64,000 nt of DNA from contig CM043966.1 of NCBI GenBank assembly GCA_014529385.2, positions 103,737,087-103,801,086 of the forward strand, read 5' to 3'. Both the position numbers and the translations under genes were made by a program. Below are positions 45,180 through 55,978 of this stretch, one piece after another. How positions within the stretch are numbered: the first letter of the stretch is position 1; every line of letters starts with the position of its first letter. The notes under the pieces are model-generated. The model was not told where the DNA came from. It did not search any database and saw only the letters and a program-made list of their open reading frames with translations. This DNA is from Adiantum capillus-veneris (Eukaryota > Streptophyta > Polypodiopsida > Polypodiales > Pteridaceae).

Positions 45180-46538
45180 GATTGCGTGCTTTTTTTTTTC
45201 TCTTTTTTTTTCTTTAAAAAAAATAAATAAATATCTAAATGGTAATGCTTAAAAAGGCTATTTGGTGATATTCAGAGATGCAATATGCGGAATAAAATAA
45301 AATAAATAACAGAAATGTAATGTACTTAGCTGAAAAAGAGCGGTGGCGTCCAGTCCAGAATGGCGATGCGCTAGGAAATTGCCAGAGAATAGAGAGTCCG
45401 ACGGTGTGTCATCGAGCCAGTTGAATTTTGTGGCACCCGATCTCCCGTATCCCAAAAGCAATGGCAATCGGCTATATGATGGTGAATTCAAGACCAAGTA
45501 ATCACCTCGGTTGTCCCTTGATTTTTATGTATATATATATATTGTCATGTGCTTGCGATGATAATTGGTAACCGGTTATTCGAAGGTATGAGGTCATAGA
45601 CAAGGTGTTTAATGGAAGTGGCTTTTTGATGAGATCTCGGAATCGTCGGCAAGGTTTATGTCTTTGGCTAAGCGAAATGGATTACGCCAAAAATCATGTC
45701 CAAATTGGAGCGAGGGAGAAACAAGGTCAATGAGCTTGGAAAAATCAACCATAAAGGTTAAGGTTTAAGCTCTTTCTTTTTCTTTTTCTTTTTATATAGT
45801 GGGCTTACAGGACATCCGCCAAAAAAAGTAAAGTAAGCCACACCTTTTAGCTTTAAAAGGTGTGAAGTACATGAATTAAAAGGGGAAGGAGACTCAGAGG
45901 GACAACGTCATGGAGAAAGTGAAGAGAGGAGGGGAAAAAAAAAACGCTTCACCTGGTTTTTTTTTTTTTAGGTACTCCTATTTATGCAGACTTTGCAGTA
46001 CTTGGTGATGGTCGACGACAAAGCTCCCTTGCATGCAAGAGATGTCTCCCGTGGTATTCGTCGGACCTCAAGTTTTTGCTCTTGTTATCCGTTAGTGCTC
46101 GAGCTTTCGAGTTTGCAAATCCTCTTTCAAGAAAGCCTCCGAATGTCTCACAAGCCTTCCTGCTGGTTAACCATGCTTCTAATCTCGTAATTTTCCTTCT
46201 TAATCCTCTTGCTTAAGTCGAAACCAACTCTTTTCGAAACTCATTTAAGCACATTAATGACCACTCTTGTTAAGCTCCTCTTCAAAGTCTTCGAGGCCTT
46301 TTGCTTCTTTAACTCTCGTTATTCTGTCTTCACACTCCACAAGAGTTAGCCATCTCTTTGAATCAAGTGCTACACATACCCGTTTTCGGTAGCCGATAAG
46401 AGAAAATTATTTAATTAATTTGCCGATTAATTCTCCGATTAAGCCTTGATGTGAAAAACTATTGTTGCCAATTCGAGGGTTCCTCTTCAAATTTGAAAAT
46501 CGATTGCCGATTTCTCGAACTTGATGCTCTGATACCAC
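45180..46538 (-). other. Leader of the gypsy element
   Basis: About 1.35 kb non-coding with homopolymer A/T runs (45190-45235, 45934-45970). The primer-binding site (reverse of TGGTATCAGAGC) is at 46526-46537, next to the 5' LTR. No ORF with a recognisable product. Confidence 0.75.
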
Positions 46539-47213
46539 TGTTGGGAAAAGAGGGGGAGATCGATCGCTTAAAGTACTCAACATAAGATTTCAAGCCATCA
46601 CCATCAAACTGTCCACCTCTTCTTCCAATTTCCAAGCACACACACTCACCTAGACTATGACACACACACACAGTAAACAGAGAATTGATATAGACAAGCT
46701 TGTAAGGAGGTGTAAGAGATGTGTAAGAGATGGAGACTAGATTAGAGAGTACACAGCAAAATAACCATAGCTTAAGAGAGTAGAGAAGAGAATCTGCAAG
46801 AGAAAGGCCTAAATCTAGCCCCAAACTCCACGGCACCTCTCTTGTGGAGTTGGTATTTAATATATTACTTTGAGTTTAAGGTGCCAAAAATTGAGGCCCC
46901 TCTTTTACAACCACTTTACTTTTGCAAATGAGTGAATCTCATTAGTTCTTGCATGACCCATAAGGGGAGTTCCCACTACAACTATTTACTGAGCCATAGT
47001 GGCTTATTGAAATGATGTTCTAAGATACTATGCAAATATAAAATGGCCAAGAGTAATTTCCGTCGCCTCTTGATCAACTCCCCGCATTCCACTCTACAAA
47101 ATCATCATCAACTCAATTAGTAAAATAAATAGATAGCACATAATTAACCATTACGCCCAGCTATCCCAATTGCAGTTAACCACTACAACAGGAGGGTGCC
47201 CAGTCTCGTAACA
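46539..47213 (-). repeat. Gypsy 5' LTR
   Basis: 675 bp, partner of 34197-34871; followed by the target duplication ATTGA at 47214-47218. Confidence 0.94.
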
Positions 47214-47218
47214 ATTGA

Positions 47219-47985
47219 TGTCTCTGGATAGCAGAAGTAAATAATCGTGATTATTTACTTTTGTCAGTTGTTTGCACTTTTTTGAGTGGTTTGGCAAGTA
47301 TACAACTTGTTAAAGTCCTTGGAGAAGTTTCAACAAGTTTGAACAAAATCTGATTAAGTGTATCAACTGTTTAGTGTCTGTAGACTCTGATTTCGAGAAT
47401 CTGACTTAAGTATCACTTTTGGGATCCAAATTTCACCAAAATGGATTTGTGAGGTCTACTTGAGGTGTTTTACCTTGTGGTATACTCAAATTTGCAAAAT
47501 CATCAAGTTTTGAAGCAGACGTAAATAATCGCGATTATTTACTCCAGTTATAATTTTGCAAGTTTTTGCCCCAACTTTGACACAAATCTGTTAAGCACCT
47601 TTAGTTAAGGTCACTAGCTAAGTTTCATCAAGTTTGGATAATGTTTTGGTCAAATGGTTATCAATTATTTGTCCTTAGACTAACTTGGCAATTTTAGTCA
47701 CAATTTTCAATCCAGTGATCCAATTCGTACCAAATTTGGTATGTGGGCTTATTACAACAAAGTAAAACTAGTGGTATGCTGACTTGGTCAAAAGCTGAAA
47801 AATAGGGCAGATGTAAATAATTGCAATTATTTACATTTGACAAATTTTTGGTCAACTGAGCATGTACACATGTTTATCACATCAAATTAAGCCTATAAAT
47901 CAAATTTCAACAAGTTTGGATAAATTTTCCCTCAATTTATACTCAAGATTCAAAAAGTCAGTACAAACTTTAGTTTTTACCTAGT
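47219..47985. repeat. About 290-bp repeats with a 22-bp palindrome, right array
   Basis: The palindrome is at 47237-47258, 47521-47542 and 47813-47834 (spacing 284 and 292); the middle copy is a perfect palindrome. Units also share ATCAAGTTTGGA-like, GTTTTACC/GGTATGCT and GCAGA-GTAAATAAT junctions. This is the continuation of the old gypsy leader (33693-34196) after the younger insertion, so the array belongs to that older sequence. Confidence 0.82.
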
Positions 47986-48290
47986 TTTTTGCCAGTTCCT
48001 TCTTTCTCTCTCCCCCTATTTCTCTCTCTTTCTCTCTCCCTTTCTCCTCTCTCTCTCTACCTATTTCTCTCTCTCTTTCTCCTTTCTCTTTATCTCTTCC
48101 TGTTTCTTGTCTCTCTTCCTCCCTATCTCTCTCTTCCCCTCTTTCTCTCTCCCTCTCTTTCTATCTATCTCTCCCTCTTTCCTATCTCTCTTTCTCTCTT
48201 CTCTCTCTCTCTTCCTCCCTATCTCTGTCTTTCCCTGTTTCTCTATCTCTCCCTATTTCTCTCTCTTTCTCTCTCTCAGCCGTTTTTTGA
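47986..48290. repeat. CT-rich low-complexity tract
   Basis: About 300 bp of CTCTCTC/TTTCTCTCCC repeats. The long open frames in it are compositional. Confidence 0.85.
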
Positions 48291-48497
48291 CCTAGTAGAT
48301 AGCAGTTCACTCTTTTGACCATAACTCACTCATTTAAACTCCGGTTTAGGTTTATAGCCTCAATCAAAGAGCACGAAGCCCTCTATGCATTGATGTAAAG
48401 ACAGAAATTTTTGTGTAATAGAAGGATTTTCTGTAATAGCATCTCAGAACTAAAAAAATTGTCAAAACTTCTCATTTTTGTTGCCGACTTGAAGGCA

Positions 48498-49428
48498 ATG
48501 TCAGACAAAACTCGCAAGGGTGGAAAATCCACACTCGCCATGGAGAATGATGCGAAATCTCCAAGGAATTTGGATGCCAATCCAACCACATCGTCTACAA
48601 CAACGGAAGCCATGATCATGGCTTACTTGATCTCATTACAAGAAACCGTCAACAAGCAAGGTGAAGAGTTGCGCACACTTGCAATGGAGAATGGCACTTT
48701 AAGGGTTCTCGTTGTGGAGAATGAGCACATCAAGAAGGTTCTTGAATGCAAACAACACGCTTGATGCATCTTGAGAATGAAGTTCAAAAATGTAAACACT
48801 CTCTTGTTGACATGAATGTATTGAAAGAGCGCTTGAGCAAAATTGAGAGCGTTCATGTATTGAAAGAGGAAACGATAGATACAATAGGACATGATGTATG
48901 TGAGATGAGAAATGCATCCAAATCATGGGCTGGTATATGTAAGGATAATGTGGTTTCTACATCTCCTATCATGCAAGCCGTTGTCCAAGCAAAGAATGTA
49001 GAGAATGTGGATACTCAAGAATTGCAAGAATGACAAAAACGCTCAAAGAACATCGTCATTCATGGAATCAAGAGGAAAGCATGGAAACACCCGAAACTCT
49101 TTTGGTTGCTATTGAAGAGTTTTTTGCTACACACTTTGGCATTTCAGGAATCATGGTTTATGGTGCACATTGAGTTGGAAAACAAGGAGTCCCTCGCTTG
49201 AGAGAAAGACCTATTGTATGTACCATGGCTGATGAGGTAAAGAGAAAGATCATCCTTGACAATAGTTGGATCTACCTTAAAGGAACGGGTTGTAATGTAT
49301 ATGAGGATTGCACTCTTATGAAACAAAATGTACGACGCAAAGCATATGAGGAAATAATAAAGAAGGTTACGTTGTCATCTCAAGAAGAAAGGCCACTTGA
49401 GGAGGATGCAAGTCCACCCAACAAATAG
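48498..49428 (+). pseudogene. LINE ORF1, coiled coil plus RRM-like domain
   Basis: Starts MSDKTRKGGKSTLAM. The N-terminal half is a coiled coil (ETVNKQGEELRTLAMENGTL, then after a frameshift near 48760 LENEVQKCKHSLVDMNVLKE). After a stop at 49031 the frame reads IVIHGI and then, in another frame from about 49150, VPRLRERPIVCTMADEVKRK and CNVYEDCTLMKQNVRRKAYE. The coiled coil plus RNA-binding layout recalls L1-type ORF1p (Transposase_22-like) rather than the CCHC gag-like ORF1 common in plant L1s. Family placement is by impression. Confidence 0.6.
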
Positions 49429-49434
49429 GGACAC

Positions 49435-52400
49435 ATGATCTATGAGACCAACTCACGCTTGCGAATAAGCTTTTGGAATTGTAACGAGTATCCATGGAAT
49501 GCGAGAATTGGCATTGATGATCTTACCAATGACTCCGATGTGATAGTTCTTGTTCAAATATGGGAGTATGATGTGCAACGAATTCTTGGATTTGACAAAT
49601 ACGATGTGCATTCTTTGATGTGGTCCAAAATGCAAAGCAACGAAGAGGCCAAGAAGGCGTAGCATATATGACCAAAAAGGGTTTGAAAGATGTTTCCATT
49701 GTCAAAGAAGATAAGCATAAATGCTACTTAGGGCTGAAAATCAGTCCACCAAATGGTCAAGTCATGTTTGTGGCTGGCTGCATTCCTCACTATGACTCCA
49801 ACTTTTATGCTCGCTTCGATATGGAAAAGGTCAGCCCTTTGTTGAACTAGAGGAAGACATTTCTCATTACAAGGATCAAGGTGAAGTCATTGTTTTTGGA
49901 GACATGAATGCTCGCACAAATACGTTACAACACGACACACAACAAGTCGACGTGCTGCAAGAAGAATGAATGACTCATACATGTATAATCAAAGTTCTAA
50001 TGATGCAAAAGAAATGGATCACTATGGAAATTCACTTCTACATATGTACAATAGTACCAGAATGCTCATTGCAAATGGTGTATCTCTATGGAAAGGCACC
50101 AATGACTTTACATGTAGAAAGCACAATGGTAATAGCGTGATTGATTATATGTTGTTCTCGGAAGCCACTCAAGAATTCATACAAAGCTTTACACGTGGTG
50201 AATGGAATCTGGAATTTGATCATAGGATGTTATGTATTGATCTCAAGTGTGGTAAACGGACCGAGCATTCAGCCTCCAATCATGATATGAATCATTTCTA
50301 CATACGTCTAGACTTCAAACAAGCACTTATATATGCTGATATGGCGGACCAAATGTTAAGCATGATAGAGCATCAAGAGAGCCCAACATTAGAATGCAAG
50401 TGGAAAGTTGTCAAAGAAGTAATTTTCTCTTGTGCGAAGGAATGATTTTCGATGAAACACATGTCTTGCAGAAGGTCTAAGAAGGGTAGCACCAAGAAGA
50501 AATGGTTTGACATGGAATGTAGTCAATCCTAAAAACACTTGCTAAGATTAGATGCAATCAAAGACAAGGAAGTTTACTTGGAATGTTCACACACATACAA
50601 AGCACTTGTTCAAAAGAAGAGGAGAAGGTGGGAAGTCAAAAAAAAAAATCCTTTTAGCGCAAGAGAAAGCACATGCATGTAGCAAGTTTTGGCAAAATCT
50701 AAAAGGCAAGCGCGTTGAGAGCTTTGCTGACTTGACTCTTGAGGATATGTATATGCATTGCAAGAACCTCTATGAGCAACCCAATGTTGATAAGATGGAG
50801 TGTTGTAGCTCCCTTCCATTTATGTCTCCCTTCTTTACCATTGAAGATGTATGCTGCGCGCTTGAGAAACTTGCTACTCGCAAGGCAAGGGACCTTCAAG
50901 GTGTCAAGGCTGAAATGATTAAATGGACGAGAAAACACGATATTGGATATGCGATATGTTTAACCTTGCACTTTAACATGGCATGCCTCATGATTGGAGT
51001 GAAAATTGGATCAAACCTTTGCACAAAGGAGGAGATGTAAACAATGTGAACAACTATCGCACTATAATGGTTGGTTCTTTGATAGCAAAGTTATTTGGAT
51101 GTATCATGGAGATGAAGATAAGTGACTGGGCTCAAAAGAATGGCCAACGTGTGCTTGGCCAAGCAAGTTTTTGAAAGCATCATAGCACTATTGATCACCT
51201 TGTTATTCTTCGAGTTCTTATGGAAGCGTTGCGATTGAAAGGAAAAACGTTGTATTGTTGCTTTGTGGATTTCAAAAAAGCTTTTGACATGGTACCACGA
51301 GGAAATCTTTGGAGACATATGCAAAGCCTTCAACTGCCAAGAGAATTTATGCATGCAGTCTTTTGCATCTACCAAAAAATGATATGTCGATTATGTATGG
51401 GAGATGGAATTTTAGAATTTTTTGCAAGAACCATTGGTTTCAAACAAGGATGCCCACTTTCCCCAACCCTCTTTGGGCTACTTATTGATGAATTGGAATG
51501 CATGGTTCTTGATTTTATGCAGCAAGAAGTCATAGAAGAGCTTAAAATTGGAAGTGCGGTGATCATGCTTTTGCTTTATGCCGATGATGTAGTGCTCTTG
51601 GCACATACCTTAGAAGATGCACAAAAGCTTATGAGTGTCTTGGAACGCTTTTGCCTATATAGCGCGCTGATTGTGAATGAATCCAAAACCAAGGTTATGC
51701 TTGTAAAGACCCTCAATGACAAAAATCCATGCATTGTATACAACAATGAGCAACTTGAAGTGGTAGATCACTTCAAGTACCTTGGCCTTGAGGTTCCATT
51801 CAATCATAAATGGAAGGATTGTGCAATGCGTTGCTTGGAAGCCGGAAAGAGGGCTTATTATGCATTTGAGAACATGTGCAATGTTGGAGAGATCGAGTGT
51901 TGGGCTCTCAAAAAGTACCTCTTTGACACATTGGTGACACCGGTGCTTCTTTATGGAGTGGAGGTGTGGGGTGGAAGCATCGGGAAGTCTACTTGTAAAG
52001 AGTTTGAGAATGTTCAAAAGTGTTTTCTCACCAACTTTCTACGAGTCAAGGCACAAACACCCTACATGCTCTTACTTCTTGAGTCCGAATCGCTTCCCAA
52101 TGAGGTCTTGGGCATGCAAAGGGTTGTGGAGTACATGCTTAAGACACAACGTAGCCCTTTGCATCGACTTCTCAAAATCGCATATGAAGCAAATCAAAAG
52201 GTCCAAAAGACATGCAAGAGAAAAATACTAAGTTCTCGTTGGATGCTTGACATCAAGAAATGGTTTGGAAGATGGGATGCATGTCACTTGGTCAAGGATG
52301 CATCGGTCAACTCCCAAGTTAATGAGGCCTTCTTACAATGCTAATGTATCACGGCTTGGGAGAAGTCCGGAGGTTCTCGCTTCAGCCATTACACCACACA

Positions 52401-52800
52401 CGTTGCCCCAAACTATAAATCTGTTTTCTTCTCTGAATGAGGTAACCAAACCCATCCCTACATCCTTGAGCTCATCCCGTTGAGTGCGATCTGCACCATT
52501 ACCTCCATTCATCTTAGCTCCCATTCTCTACGCTGCGACACAGGACGTTGAGGCACTGGCGAGGAGTGCCATCAAATTTGCACCTTGTGCCCTCATCAAG
52601 TGTGAGAGAGTGAGTAACACACAGTACTTGAGTGCTCAGCTTTTGACCACATTAGGTCCTCTTTTCCCCATATATTCATCCACGAGCTCTCCCTACATAC
52701 CTTCCTCTCTCAAACCACAATGTGAACTCTCTATTATGACACTCATTTCAACCATTATTGAGCATCGAGAGTCACTTATGACCTCCACTCACACCACATG
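49435..52800 (+). pseudogene. LINE ORF2: endonuclease and reverse transcriptase
   Basis: Endonuclease (49435-50445) with RISFWNCNEYPWNARIGI, VIVFGDMNART, a decayed middle, and SVIDYMLFS...DHRMLCID at its end. RT: HDWSENWIKPLHKGGDVNN, NNYRTIMVGSLIAKL, FVDFKKAFDMVPR near 51270, GCPLSPTLFGLLIDEL near 51450 and LLLYADDVVLLA near 51575. C-terminal region to 52344, then past a stop a further Cys/His motif (CTLCPHQV...HTVLEC) to about 52700. Stops or shifts near 49660, 49850, 49968, 50443, 50530, 51040, 51172 and 52342. Catalytic YADD is intact. Confidence 0.85.
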
Positions 52801-52810
52801 ACATGTTCAT

Positions 52811-54378
52811 TTGATCCCATAGGTCATATTTGACCTCCAAGGACAATAATAGAACTATCTGTCTATCTATCCCTATCCCTCTCATTCCCTCTCTCTCACA
52901 TTCTCTCTCTTGCTTCCTAGCAAAGCAACCATTTTCTCTCTTCTCATAGCAAAGCAACCATTTCAAAAAATCCATGCAAAGAAACCATTTCCAAATAAGC
53001 AAGGTATGTTATGGATTCTCTATTTTCTCTATTCTTTTTGTATTTTTGCATGTGTGTTTGTGTGTGTGTAGTAGAAAACAAAAGGGAAAGAGGGGAGATG
53101 TGTTTTGTTTTGTGTTTACCTCTTTCTTTGTAGCACGGTTGAGCTTTGGTTAGGTTGATCTTCCAAAGACTATGGCAAAACACCCCCTTCGACGAAACTT
53201 GGATGAAACCCCCTTCGACGAAACTAGGGAACCTTGGAGAAGGAGAGGGAGGGTGGGGGAGTGGAGGGGGGGGGGGGAAGCTTGGGAGCGATGGCGTAGA
53301 GCAAGAACGCAAATTATGCAGCAAAAATATGGCATACTTTGCCTTCTTGCCTTTTTTAGGCACCAGTTATTAGCGCGGATATTACCATGACTATCACCGC
53401 GCCCATTACCTGGTCAATTACCACATCTATTACCACGGCCAGTCATTTCAAACGGATACATGTGAATCCAAGGTTGCAAGGGGGGGGGGGGGGGGGGTAC
53501 AAACCACCCCCTCTACCCTTAGCTATACATTATTTCATTTTTTAACCTTTTGAGTTTTTTTATGAAGATTTTTAATTTTTTGTGGATACTTTATTTTGTA
53601 GTACTTTTAAATGTTTATTAATTTCATTTTTTAAGTTCTCTTTTAGTTAAAAATAGTTTTAGCACTCATTGTCATTTATTCCCTTTGACTTTAACTATAT
53701 GTAATTTTTCTAATGGAATTAAGTGCTTTTCCATATATTTATTTTTTAGAACACATGATGAAACAAACAACATTTCGCATGTGCAGGAGATCGAATGGGA
53801 TGATCGTGGTCCCCCTAGAGGCCCTGAGCACAATTGTTGGCTCAAGGAAAAACTCCCTTGTCCTTGCACTGTTGGGGGATATATGTTTGCTACGTGAGCC
53901 AGGCAGGCGCCGGGCCTCTGGCTGTGGGAAGTGTGAAAGAGAGAGAACAAGAGACATTGATAGCTCTCACAATCACCGCAATCATCAATTAATTTAATAT
54001 TACCTTGAGTACAACTTGGTCTTTAGCCAAGGCGGGTTGTTAACAGCACCGTCACTTGGATCAACTAGGAGTTTAAGCTCCCGTTTACAAGATTGACCGG
54101 GCCGTTAACAACACCGGACTTAACAAAATGCTAATTCAATCTCTAACGGATGACCGTGATGGAATTTTTTCTCTATCGCTTTATCTGCTTCAAATACCTC
54201 GCAGATTTTGCAAGCTTCAATTCAGTTCAGTGCCTCGATCATCAAGATTCAGTTATTACCAAGTGCATGCCTTCTTCTGCTTTCTTTTCTTGCTTTGGTT
54301 CAAGACCCAGCTCCCCATCTCAAGCTTGTTTGTTTACTTCAAGTTTCTCGTTTGCTTGACGGGAACGAGAGGAAGCTT

Positions 54379-54418
<40 letters not shown>

Positions 54419-54975
54419 CCCTCCTTGACCTCGACTTGAGATTCTCACCTTGCTTACTCAAGCCTCGACTTTGCTTGTAATCCTCTTCTCGCCTTAGCTT
54501 TCTCAAGCCTCGATGAGCTTACCCTCAAGATTCTTCAACCAAGATTCTCCAGTGAATTCCCTACTCCCCTTGTATTGCTCAAGCTTCAGAAAGATTCTTG
54601 CTCAAGCTCCTCTCTGAAGCTCTCTTGCTTCAAACACCCTTTGTAACCTTTTCGTTCCAATTATGCAACAACGGTGCTGTAGTTGTGGGAACGGCGCCGA
54701 TGATGTGGCAATTCTGGATCTCGGCCAGCTCAGAACTCAACAAGAATGGCTCCAAACTTTGTCGCCATGGGTTGCTGCTCAATTTTCGTTCTTCAGCATG
54801 CTCATCCAACCGCTCCAGAGCCCGCTTTGCGAGCTCGCGTTCGCTTTTTCCTGCGCCCTGGCCGTTGCCTGTCCACGCCATCCTCCTCTTATTTTCTTTT
54901 GTTCAGACTTTTGCTTTTTTCTGTTTCCAATGGGCGGCCCTTGAAACTCGTGTGGGCGGGCGGCCTTTGGCCATG
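52811..54975. other. Intergenic, with simple repeats
   Basis: TATC and CT repeats at about 52856-52920. A 16-bp repeat CCCTTCGACGAAACT at 53187-53225. G homopolymers at about 53262-53276 and 53480-53497. A (GA)n tract at about 54380-54413. Around 53360-53440 ATTACCA-type words recur. No supported gene: the short frames have no recognisable domain. Confidence 0.6.
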
Positions 54976-55440
54976 CCCTTTAATTGGGTGGCCGGTTTAA
55001 TTCCTTGAGGCTTTAGGCCCTTGCAAGGGTGCCACATTTGGTATACATGTCGGCAATCATTACACTCCATGAGAGGATATTTCAACAATGAGCTCATCAA
55101 GAGCTTTTTGTGTTTTTGTAGCTGCACCACATTAAGCATATACGCTGCAAAAGCAATACCAAGCACTCAACAACTTTGGTACACCGCATTTAGCATACAT
55201 ACCAACTAAAGCATCGCCAAGCACAACAACTTTCTTCAGCAGTCCTTGACTAACAATATCATTGTGAATTTTCTTGCCCTCTCCAGCATCTCGTATAATG
55301 CCACATGCATTTAAAATGCAAGTATAGGTGATTGTTTTTGCAGGAAGGAATTTCCTTGGCACTCCATGTAAATAGCCCAAAGATTCTAACCGCAACTGTA
55401 TTAGGCATTCCCCACAAGCATTGCATTCCAAAACCCTGGC
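54976..55440 (-). pseudogene. Pentatricopeptide-repeat (PPR) protein fragment
   Basis: Minus strand. Reading from 55440: FWNAMIVGNA (SWNAMI.GYA-type), then in another frame TITYTCILNACG, GKKIHNDIVSQGLL and VVLGDALVGMYAKCG, the classic PLS-class PPR succession. After a further shift near 55150 it gives ADMYTKCGTLARA-like text near 55060. PPR proteins bind organellar RNA; this one is a dead fragment with at least three frame changes and no start or targeting peptide. The first ten residues lie inside the left copy of the direct repeat described next. Confidence 0.75.
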
Positions 55441-55978
55441 TATAGGTCAAAATTCCCAAATGGCACTCCGATCGAGTGGACTAGACTGGTACGGAACCGC
55501 CTCCCGATGAATCTTTATTGGCCAATATCTTGGCAAACGGGAGTCCGATCTCACCGATTTGAAAAGACCGATGTGCTCCACAAAGTAAGCACTTCAAGCC
55601 CATGCATTCAATTTGATTTTGTCAACCCAGTTGCAGTTGCCCAATCCGGTACAGATCTGTAATCAACTTAAACTTCAAACTGCCATAACTTCTTCACCGT
55701 AGCTCTAATCGACGAGACGTAAAGACAGGCCGGTAGAGCAATTTACGCACTACAGTTCTAGATCATAATATCCCATTTGTGTTCACATCAAGAATAGCTC
55801 TTTTTGGCATCATTAAGGCATCAGTTGGCCCTTTAAATCCGCATCTACCATACACTAATCATTAAACTTGGCATGTTAACAAGCCTAATCACTGCTCAAT
55901 AATCATGTAAGCTTTAAATAAGCTTGATATTCATTTTTATGGCATCTTTCTTAGCATGGGAGCGGAGCTGCACGACAT
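55389..55978. repeat. Left copy of an approximately 580-bp direct repeat
   Basis: Matches 59545-60125 throughout (TTAGGCATTCCCCACAA, AAAACCCTGGCT, CCAATCCGGTACAGATCT, GGCATCTTTCTTAGCATGGG) with perhaps 10-15% difference. Its right end (...GCACGACA) is followed by TCCACCCCCTCTG, which on the minus strand reads as a purine tract before TGTCGTGC. This is LTR-like, but no primer site or target duplication supports an LTR identity. Confidence 0.8.

Larger units (their letters stand above)
34197..47213 (-). mobile_element. Ty3/gypsy chromovirus-type element with a nested LTR insertion
   Basis: LTRs 34197-34871 and 46539-47213, both 675 bp, TGTTGGGAAAAG...TAACA, with about 15 differences by eye (roughly 2%). 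Target duplication ATTGA at 34192-34196 and 47214-47218. The minus-strand primer site is at 46526-46537 and the purine tract at 34872-34887. Gag, protease, RT, RNase H, integrase and a C-terminal chromodomain are present. Without the 5.76-kb nested element (36855-42610) it is about 7.3 kb, normal for the group. Three stops in gag-pol make it non-functional. Confidence 0.95.
48400..52810 (+). mobile_element. Non-LTR retrotransposon (LINE), decayed
   Basis: ORF1 (48498-49428) and ORF2 (49435 to about 52800) lie in order on the + strand. ORF2 has endonuclease then reverse transcriptase and a C-terminal Cys/His end. Ends are not sharply defined: the 5' end lies after the CT-rich tract, the 3' end just before TCTATCTATCC repeats near 52855. 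No clear poly(A) tail or target duplication was seen. Multiple frame breaks. Confidence 0.85.

Noticed and set aside
47989-48318. Ser/Leu-rich 109-codon ORF
   Set aside because: Compositional product of a CT-rich tract.
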